Of a DNA stretch of 64,000 nt, positions 57,954 to 64,000 are shown piece after piece (position 1 is the first letter of the stretch; every line of letters starts with the position of its first letter). Made by a program: the position numbers and the translations under genes. Origin of the DNA: Immersiella caudata (lineage: Eukaryota; Ascomycota; Sordariomycetes; Sordariales; Lasiosphaeriaceae); contig JAULSU010000001.1 of the NCBI GenBank assembly GCA_030512335.1, positions 2,666,001-2,730,000 on the forward strand. Reading direction: 5' to 3'. A model generated the notes under the pieces. The model did no database searches, was not told the origin of the DNA, and saw only the letters and a program-made list of their open reading frames with translations.

Positions 57954-59450
57954 TCAAAATTCACCCGGCGCTCCCAGGCCCTCCTCTCTCGTTCTTCGTA
58001 AGTTCTCGTCCTTCTCTTCGTTCTCCTCCTTCAGTCGATCCTCGACATCGTCCCGTATTCCGCCCAGGTCGGGCGGAATTTTCCGAGATTGCACGCTGGG
58101 CGCATGTCCAACGAACCGCAATTGCTCGTGCACGTGCTGTACTATCTCTTGTAGGCGCTTCGGAGTATTGCGGTTCGCTCTCGGCTCACCCAGAATTTGT
58201 TCGAGAGTCGGAAACAGGGTATCATGGATGAAGTGCTCGCGCCACGGCGTGTGCTGTGGTATTTCCTCGGGAATCTTATTTTGGCAGCCGATGGCGATGG
58301 ACGTTTCATGCGCCCAAGCGCGGGCGACGTTCCGTGGGGTGTAACCACCGCCGCCAAATATGATCATGGGGATTCCGAGCTTTTTGCAGTACTCGACGCA
58401 GGCACCATGACCTTGGACTTGTAAGTTGAAGCGTCCCAGACGGTCGCCTGCTAATGAATCTGCGCCGCACTGTAGGGCGATGGCAGAGGGCCGGAAGTGC
58501 TCGTTGATTTTGCCAATGATGCTCTCAAACAACCAGCTGTACTGCTCATCCGTGATCCCGTCATTAAGGGGCACGTTGATTGCGTGGTGAGCGCCGGGGT
58601 TGTGCTCACTCTTGGGGCCGTTGTCGTCGAGTCCACCGGTGCCGGGGAAGAAGGAATCGGGGTGGTATTTGTGGAAGGAGACGGTCATGACGCGATCGGT
58701 AGAAAAAAAAGCCTCCTCCACACCGTCGCCGTGGTGAACATCGATATCGATGTAAAGCACGCGCGGATAGCAGCGTAGCAACTGCAGGATGCCCAAGACA
58801 ATATCGTTGATATAGCAGAAGCCCGAAGCCTCGGAACGCTTGGCGTGATGCAGACCGCCTCCCCAGGCAATCGCAATATCAGACTGCCCGTTACAGATCT
58901 TGCGAGCAGCGTCAACGGAGGTCCCGGCCGACATGGAACAGTAGTCGAACAGCCCGTGGAAAAGGGGGCAGTCGCTACCTCCGAGGTTGAACTTAACCTC
59001 CCCGGCCTTATCTGGGTTGTCGATGTCTCTCGGCTGGTCCTCTGGGGGGGCGGTGCCCAAGTAGTCAAGGTAGTCGCTTGCATGGAACGAGTTGAGCTCC
59101 TCATATGTTGCGGGGCGCGTGTTGTAGTTGTCCATAGCGAAGGGCATGCCATAGGACGTCACCAGGCTCTTGGTCAGCGTCAGGCGCCACGGCTTCATAG
59201 GGTGCGTCTGGCCAAAGTGGTGCTTCTCCATCTCCGGGTTGGCGTGATACGAGACGGTGTAGCCCTTGGGGCGTACGATGTTATACTCCTGTGCGGCGCG
59301 CTTCATCTTGTTGTAGAAGATGGCGTTCTCGCGCTCGTTGGCGCGGTCCAGCGGCACAAGGAGCTCCTCGACCACCGGCTCGTCTACCTCTACATCGTGA
59401 GGAAGGTAATTGGGCTTTGGCGGCTTGTACCTGTAGGCGTCGATGTTCAT
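57954..59450 (-). CDS. hos2: Class I histone deacetylase, Hos2/HosA type
   Basis: Zinc-dependent lysine deacetylase, nuclear; Hos2-type enzymes work in the Set3 complex at transcribed genes. The gene is intronless, 498 residues, from ATG 59450 (GTAACCATGAAC). The open frame extends further upstream, but only with a GTG and no earlier ATG. The catalytic domain is complete: 'YHANPEMEKHHFGQTHPMKPWR' is read in two parts (YHANPEMEKHHFG, QTHPMKPWR) and separates Hos2 from Rpd3; 'WGGGLHHAKRSEASGFCYIN' carries the His-His charge relay (about residue 200); 'DIDVHHGDG' carries the zinc ligands Asp and His (about 233); 'GGGGYTPRNVARAWAHE' carries the transition-state Tyr (about 366). The C-terminus is a charged tail (KEENEEKDENLRRTREE). 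It is divergent from the ING/PHD gene. Confidence 0.93.
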   Translation of the reverse strand: MNIDAYRYKPPKPNYLPHDVEVDEPVVEELLVPLDRANERENAIFYNKMKRAAQEYNIVRPKGYTVSYHANPEMEKHHFGQTHPMKPWRLTLTKSLVTSYGMPFAMDNYNTRPATYEELNSFHASDYLDYLGTAPPEDQPRDIDNPDKAGEVKFNLGGSDCPLFHGLFDYCSMSAGTSVDAARKICNGQSDIAIAWGGGLHHAKRSEASGFCYINDIVLGILQLLRCYPRVLYIDIDVHHGDGVEEAFFSTDRVMTVSFHKYHPDSFFPGTGGLDDNGPKSEHNPGAHHAINVPLNDGITDEQYSWLFESIIGKINEHFRPSAIALQCGADSLAGDRLGRFNLQVQGHGACVEYCKKLGIPMIIFGGGGYTPRNVARAWAHETSIAIGCQNKIPEEIPQHTPWREHFIHDTLFPTLEQILGEPRANRNTPKRLQEIVQHVHEQLRFVGHAPSVQSRKIPPDLGGIRDDVEDRLKEENEEKDENLRRTREEGLGAPGEF

Positions 59451-60358
59451 GGTTACAGGATCGCGAACAAAGACGAGATGCTGCGGCGCTGGCGGCTTCC
59501 GAGATGTGGGGACGAGGGTGGGATGAAAATGCCAAACGGTCCTTGGAGTCGCTAAGCTCACAGTGGAGGGGCGGTTTGTGCCGCGATCAACTTAACGTCG
59601 AAAAAAACGTCAAGCTGTCAACCGGCGCTCCAAACACCAAGTTGCAGTCAGCCGCTGTTCCAGGATCGATAGCAAGCTTCACACCCCAAAGCGGGCGCAG
59701 GCTGTCTGGGTGGTGGAGGGAAGCTGTCGGTCCATGTTTGCGACCGAGATCGAGGCTGGTGGGCAGGGTTGCATCTCAAATCGAGGTACCCCTGTCGTGG
59801 CGATCGGCTAGCACTAATTCGGCTTAGCGGGGGACACACCACAGTGGCTCTTTTTGGGGAGGCTGAAAAAGCGCTCTGCCTTTGCTGGAACCTCGATGCT
59901 CGCCGAAATATTTCCCCCACCATCGCCCTTTTCAGCAGGGATTGTTCAGAGACGGGTTATTGAGGGGATAAATCTCTTCCCCTGCCATCGCATTCCTCTG
60001 AGGTGAGCTACTTGGCTTTACTCGAGTCGCTTTTGCTGTCACTGTTACTTTTGCCGCTGCCTCGCCCCCTTCGCCCTTTTTCGCCATCTCCGTCCTTCAC
60101 CCATCACTTTGCAGCTGCCTCGCGGGAAGGCCGGGGCACTTGGTGTTGCCCGCCGTCCCTTGGGTGCTTACTCAGGCTTCACGCCTGCTTCGCACCCGCT
60201 TCAGTCGAGGAAGCTCCTCAGAGTTGAGTCGAGGGGTGGGGCGGCATCCCACTTTCGGCCCGCTAAGTTTGGCTTTGGCTTTTGGCTTTACGCGACTCGC
60301 AGTGCAGCAACCGCGTTTCGTGCGTGCCGACGCCACCAGTTGCTGGTAGTTAACAGCC
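59451..60358. promoter_or_regulatory. Shared divergent promoter region (HDAC / ING)
   Basis: About 0.9 kb separates the two ATGs of divergently transcribed chromatin genes. No gene is seen inside. The half next to the ING gene is strongly C/T-rich (about 60005-60110), typical of fungal 5' leaders and start sites. I see no clear TATA box. Co-regulation is an inference from layout. Confidence 0.55.
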
Positions 60359-61867
60359 ATGCCTAGAGACGACTTGTCTATCGACTTCGTCCGGACGATG
60401 CCGCCCGTCGAGGCCCTGGACCCGGCATTGATCCTGGACGAATGGATCAACAGGACCCAGAACCTGGCCGAGGAGATTCGCCATATGCAGGACGAGATAG
60501 CCGAGAAAGACCGTGTCTATGACAAGCTGATTCGCGAGATCGACGAGAAGGATGGGCGCATTCAAAAGTGGATAAAGGCCAATGGCAGCCACCAGAGCAA
60601 TCCGAAGGAGGAAGAGTACCGCGCAACGATACGGAAGAATTACGCCCAGGCCGAGAAGCTTGCCGAGGAAAAGATTAAGCTTATTCAGAAGCTCCAGCAG
60701 ACGATGGATAAACACGTCCGCCAACTCGACATGCAAATCAAGTTGCTGTACGATCGGAACGAGCTCGGCTTCGTCGACCCTGACGAGCTGCCGTCCCTGA
60801 TACGACAGAGCGCAGCCAACACAACGAACTCTACCCCGGTCATCCGCCCCGTAAATTCTAGCGCCGTCACCGCCGCGCTCAACCCGATAGTCAATAATGC
60901 TTCCCAGTCGTCCGTTCGGTCCTCGAGCCTCCAGATACGCACCTCTGCGTCACAGCAGCACGCGTCCGCGTCGGCCCCTGCCACCCCGGCTGCGAGTATG
61001 ATCATGAACCGCCAAGCGCGTGAGAGCTCGGCGGGTCCGTCTGGGAACCCCAAGCGAGGGCCGCGCTTGAATACCGGGCTAGGAAATCTACCTACAACAT
61101 CAAGTAGCTTAGCACGGCACTCGTCGTTGGGTCCCGGAACGCCAAAGGGTCACCAAACTGCGTCTGGGGTACAACGGGCAGGCAGCGCCGGGCCGAGAGC
61201 AAGCACAAAGGGTACAAGCAGTGGTGCTGGCCGCAAATCAGGGACTCCGTCCAGCACAACCGGGCGCAAGAAGGGTACGCCGGCCGCGACAGGTGGAACT
61301 AATAAGTCGGGCTTGTCCCGTGTCAAGCGTGCTGCGAAAAATAGCCCCTCCTCGACTGCCGAGAGCGAGCTTTCCGACGCTGATAGTGGAAGCGCCGATG
61401 AAAGTGACGCCAGAACTGGGGGACGCGGAACTCCTGCTGCCCTCTCCCGCTCCGGGTCAAACCAAGCATCAAGCCAGAACAATCCTGGCGCCAACAAGGA
61501 AGGCAGTAATGAGCGTGGTCCGAATAGTGGCACTAGTGGCCCCCATACGGGCGGTCCAAGGACCAGCCATCACCCAGGCACTGGCCCGGGTCACGCTCGC
61601 CACCGAAGCCACGGCAGCAAGGCTGAAGAGGATGATGAGGATGACGACGACGACGCCATGGAAGTGGATGACGAAGACGCCGGGGATGACAAGAAGTATT
61701 GCCTCTGTCAGAACGTGAGCTTTGGCGACATGGTAGCATGCGATAACGATGATTGTCCTTATGAGTGGTTTCATTGGAGTTGCGTCGGTCTCAAGAGCGA
61801 GCCCAACGGCACTTGGTACTGTCCCAACTGCAACGAGGCAATGCGAAAAAAGGGCCGGCCAGCGTGA
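60359..61867 (+). CDS. ING-family PHD-finger protein (Yng2/Png1- or Pho23-like)
   Basis: Nuclear chromatin reader of 502 residues from one exon. The N-terminal ING helix region is residues 20-130 (ALDPALILDEWINRTQNLAEEI ... KLAEEKIKLIQKLQ), followed by a long Ser/Thr/Gly/Ala-rich linker, an acidic stretch (EEDDEDDDDDAMEVDDEDAG) and a C-terminal PHD finger from about residue 447. The PHD has the C4HC3 pattern (YCLCQNVSFGDMVACDN, CPYEWFHWSC, GTWYCPNC) and the 'NVSFGDMVACD' strand that in ING proteins binds trimethylated H3K4. By PHD sequence it looks closer to Yng2/Png1 (NuA4 acetyltransferase) than to Pho23 (Rpd3L deacetylase), but I cannot settle this by eye. The ATG at 60359 is in good context (AACAGCCATGCC). 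Confidence 0.85.
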   Translation: MPRDDLSIDFVRTMPPVEALDPALILDEWINRTQNLAEEIRHMQDEIAEKDRVYDKLIREIDEKDGRIQKWIKANGSHQSNPKEEEYRATIRKNYAQAEKLAEEKIKLIQKLQQTMDKHVRQLDMQIKLLYDRNELGFVDPDELPSLIRQSAANTTNSTPVIRPVNSSAVTAALNPIVNNASQSSVRSSSLQIRTSASQQHASASAPATPAASMIMNRQARESSAGPSGNPKRGPRLNTGLGNLPTTSSSLARHSSLGPGTPKGHQTASGVQRAGSAGPRASTKGTSSGAGRKSGTPSSTTGRKKGTPAATGGTNKSGLSRVKRAAKNSPSSTAESELSDADSGSADESDARTGGRGTPAALSRSGSNQASSQNNPGANKEGSNERGPNSGTSGPHTGGPRTSHHPGTGPGHARHRSHGSKAEEDDEDDDDDAMEVDDEDAGDDKKYCLCQNVSFGDMVACDNDDCPYEWFHWSCVGLKSEPNGTWYCPNCNEAMRKKGRPA

Positions 61868-62245
61868 TAAGTGCTGCTACCCAACTATCGTACCACAGTG
61901 GCGCCTGAGTCTTGCGCGGGCGGAAAAGATATGACGAACAAATCTGAGCTAAATTTGGCATGATGGCGTTCGGGGCGTATGCTGGGTTGGCAAGGGCAAT
62001 GAAACGGAGTTTAGATGTTGGGTACCTTACGTAGATAGTCAGGTAACCCCGCTGCCTTAAAAGACAGCGGTGATTTTCGGGATCTAGGGACTGAGAACCA
62101 TGTGGCGACATTTCGAGTCTGGAAGATGGTACTTTCAACTCGACGGTAAAGAGCAATGTGGTCTTGCGTCTGATTTCAAGGGTACCTATAGCTACCGCAG
62201 AAGCACCAAGATCATCCATGGCCAAAGAACACTGCACCTGCAGCC
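61868..62245. other. Convergent intergenic region (ING / RAD1)
   Basis: 3' UTRs of the ING gene (+) and RAD1 (-). No gene-like signal is seen in these roughly 380 bases. Confidence 0.65.
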
Positions 62246-63280
62246 TCATAGTTCTTCGCTCCCGCTCCCCTCCTCTGCACCCTCATCGCCGTCTTCATCG
62301 TCCTCGTGTTCAGCATATGGCACAAACCGGAAGTCCAAGAAACTCGGCCCAGCTCCCTCCACCTCGACCATGAATTGCATATTAAGAACGCCTTGTTGAT
62401 CGCCCCGAAGGCTGACCTTGCTCGCAATTCTCATCGCCTCCGTCGCTGACTTGATGATGTCGAACTTGAACGTCTGACGCCAAGTCCCCGATACGGTGAA
62501 AGTCTCCAGGAGATCTCGGCCCTTGGCAAAGTCAACACTTGAGGAGCCAAGAGCACCGCCTGTGGAAAACTGGAGGTAAGGCTCTCGTCGCGAGGTCGTG
62601 ATGGTGAGTTTTTCTGGCTGAGCTGGTGCGATTTCGCCTAGGACGTCCAACAACACGCGTGCTGGAGTAATTATTTTGAAAGAGAGATCTTCAACGTCGA
62701 AGGGAATATCCTCTGGGGCCTCAGCCACATATGTCGTCAGGTTGCATGTTGTCTTGACGCCTGATTCTTCGAGCACGATGCTGAATGGCTCACCCTCTTG
62801 TGCGTACGACAGTGAGCAAGTGCCAGAGATACCCAGAACCTGGTGGCTGAACACATCGGGGCGGTAGTTGCGCAGATTACTCCGGTAGGGATCAACGTCG
62901 GCTTTGGACTGCCGGGCAGCGGCATCGGTAGCACCAAAGATTTGCAAGGTTTCGAGGAGAGCCGGAAGGGAAATTTGGAAGCTTGGCGGTGTTTCTTCGT
63001 TTGCGTTTGCTGGCTCGGGTACGTCGGTGACATATGATGTGAACAGGTCCTTGCCCCAGTGGGCGACACCTGCGAACCTCAAGTCAGCATATAACCCACG
63101 TGGAGAGGATGCGGGAGTCTTACCCTGCATCACACGGGCATGGTCTGCAGCAAATCGGAGACCGCGCTCTGCGATCTCCACATGGATCTTGTTTGTGAAG
63201 CCGATAGACTTGAGGATCTGATACAACGGACGGGTAGAGCTGGCGACGGCTCGGAAGATAGGGCGGGGAGGGGCCTCCAT
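62246..63280 (-). CDS. rad1: RAD1 subunit of the 9-1-1 checkpoint clamp
   Basis: PCNA-like clamp subunit (Rad1/Rad17/REC1 family) that forms the Rad9-Hus1-Rad1 ring loaded at damaged DNA to activate the ATR-type checkpoint kinase; nuclear. Exons 63280-63124 and 63069-62246 give 326 residues; the intron (GTAAGA donor, GCTGAC branch, GCAG acceptor) joins ARVMQ-GVAHWGKDLFTSY. The start is the first ATG of the frame, before 'EAPPRPIFRAVASSTRPLYQ'. Family features are 'HVEIAERGLRFAADHARVMQG', 'PFSIVLEESGVKTTCNLTTY' and the C-terminal 'FLDFRFVPYAE' strand followed by an acidic tail (DDEDGDEGAEEG). The intron is 54 nt with no stop, so retention would insert 18 residues in frame. Confidence 0.88.
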   Translation of the reverse strand: MEAPPRPIFRAVASSTRPLYQILKSIGFTNKIHVEIAERGLRFAADHARVMQGKTPASSPRGLYADLRFAGVAHWGKDLFTSYVTDVPEPANANEETPPSFQISLPALLETLQIFGATDAAARQSKADVDPYRSNLRNYRPDVFSHQVLGISGTCSLSYAQEGEPFSIVLEESGVKTTCNLTTYVAEAPEDIPFDVEDLSFKIITPARVLLDVLGEIAPAQPEKLTITTSRREPYLQFSTGGALGSSSVDFAKGRDLLETFTVSGTWRQTFKFDIIKSATEAMRIASKVSLRGDQQGVLNMQFMVEVEGAGPSFLDFRFVPYAEHEDDEDGDEGAEEGSGSEEL

Positions 63281-63421
63281 AGTGACGACGGGATGTGGGA
63301 GACAGTGGCCCGGGATCAATTGTAGGGCGGTATGGAGTCAAAGCCGTAGAGAGTTTGGGTTTGGGAAATCTTTCTATTATGGTACAAACGAAGACCGAGT
63401 TATTCTTTCCCCTGGGTATCT

Positions 63422-63777
63422 TTAGACGTAGACTCCGACCGCACAAAACATGTATATGACGCCGAACCTGTATCCATGTATCAGCGCATGCGCCATTGGC
63501 AAGAGTAAACTAGGTGGAACCTACGCGAGGGCCAACGAGGCCGGGAGACCGAGGACGGGCAGGCTGGCGAGGGAACGGGCTGGCAATAGCATCAGTAAGT
63601 AACTGCAGTACGTCGAGTCAAGCCAAGAGCGGACATACTGATAACGAAGCCGCCGCTCAGTGCTATTCCCAAGAGGAGCAGAGAGAAGCCAACTAGAAAA
63701 TGGCTGTCCTTTCCGATGGTAGGGACAAAGGGGCTGGTCGAGGCAGCTACCCAGACTTCGTGAAGAGCGGAATCCAT
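63422..63777 (-). CDS. ost5: Oligosaccharyltransferase subunit OST5
   Basis: Small ER-membrane subunit of the N-glycosylation complex (TMEM258/Ost5 family). Three exons (63777-63639, 63579-63525, 63467-63422) encode only 79 residues; introns are 59 and 57 nt, with donors GTATGT and GTAGGT and CAG acceptors. After the short start 'MDSALHEVWVAASTSPFVPT' come two hydrophobic spans: 'FLVGFSLLLLGIALSGGFVI' and 'SLPVLGLPASLALAFGVIYM', ending in the conserved 'CAVGVYV'. That end motif, the two-span layout and the length match the family. The last exon is short and found only by splicing, so it is easily missed. The gene lies head to tail with RAD1, with about 140 nt between the OST5 stop and the RAD1 ATG. 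Confidence 0.88.
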
Positions 63778-64000
63778 GTGCGAGTGTCGAAATTTCTGAA
63801 AACGAGTGGTTTTTGGCTTGGTTTTTTCTCTCTCTGGTGATCAAGATCGGGAAAACCACACGCAACAACAGCGCGCAAGCAGTTCGTTGTGCATGTGGTG
63901 CTGGCTGTCGAAAGAGCCAGCTGTTCCAACCAGGAAAGGTTAGCGCCGGGTAAAAGTGGAACAGTTCCACTTTTGTCGCCCCCTCCACATCAAAGGCAGG

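Noticed and set aside
59451..59561. N-terminal extension of the HDAC frame beyond ATG 59450
   Set aside because: It would begin with GTG, and no in-frame ATG exists there. The conserved Hos2 sequence starts just after 59450.
4662..63123. Four introns (60, 54, 57 and 54 nt, in the Zn2Cys6, leashin, SO and RAD1 genes) that are multiples of three with no stop
   Set aside because: Of about 25 introns called, one-third should be multiples of three, and near half of those this short should lack a stop. Four is about what chance predicts, so I do not claim regulated retention.
1..64000. Search for transposons, biosynthetic clusters, CRISPR or viral insertions
   Set aside because: No transposase or reverse-transcriptase motifs, long terminal repeats, PKS/NRPS motifs, regular spaced repeats or strongly AT-skewed RIP blocks were seen. 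The Lys-block repeats are coding.

Overview
The window is a compact, GC-rich piece of a filamentous ascomycete genome (Pezizomycotina; most likely a Sordariomycete, probably Sordariales). The reasons are short introns (mostly 49-150 nt) with GTRNGT donors and CTRAY branch points, a GH7 cellulase-type gene, and two proteins known only from septate filamentous ascomycetes: a leashin (LAH/'involucrin repeat') giant and a SOFT/PRO40-type WW-domain protein. All family assignments come from reading translated sequence and splice signals; no database search was run.

Layout. 1.6-4.8 kb (+): a Zn2Cys6 transcription factor with a 36-glutamine tract and a uORF. 6.0-29.4 kb (-): one gene of about 23 kb in six exons, coding for roughly 7,700 residues, recognised as leashin. 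It has a basic N-terminal region, a charged helix, about 45 Lys-rich 'KKSKKDKKKK' blocks separated by acidic Pro/Glu/Ala spacers, five 'AREIAASFLE' repeats, and a C-terminal coiled coil plus globular domain. It is interrupted by an apparent one-base shift in an A9 run. 30.7-32.4 kb (-): a GH7 cellobiohydrolase-like gene carrying one in-frame stop. 33.9-34.8 kb (+): a FolB/dihydroneopterin-aldolase-type protein. 35.0-35.8 kb (-): a GIG1/DUF3605 protein. 38.7-41.0 kb (+): UDP-glucose pyrophosphorylase. 41.6 kb (+): tRNA-Val(CAC). 41.9-44.3 kb (-): an unrecognised, largely disordered protein. 47.1-48.0 kb (+): phosphomannomutase (SEC53). 48.6-52.5 kb (-): the SO/PRO40 protein. 55.5-57.5 kb (+): an FMP42/SLC43-like MFS transporter. 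58.0-59.5 kb (-) and 60.4-61.9 kb (+): a divergent pair, a Hos2-type histone deacetylase and an ING/PHD protein. 62.2-63.3 kb (-): the RAD1 subunit of the 9-1-1 clamp. 63.4-63.8 kb (-): OST5.

How the genes relate. Most are housekeeping genes with their own promoters, and nothing here looks like an operon or a biosynthetic cluster. Two relationships stand out. First, leashin (which tethers Woronin bodies and septal-pore structures) and SO (which accumulates at plugged septal pores and acts in hyphal fusion) lie about 19 kb apart on the same strand. Second, a histone deacetylase and an ING reader share one 0.9 kb divergent promoter region. UGP1, SEC53 and OST5 all serve sugar-nucleotide and glycoprotein/cell-wall supply, but they are spread through the window and probably not co-organised.

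The most unusual element is the giant leashin gene itself: its repeat architecture, a tandemly duplicated intron-exon unit near 18.3 kb, and the homopolymer frameshift near 27.8 kb.
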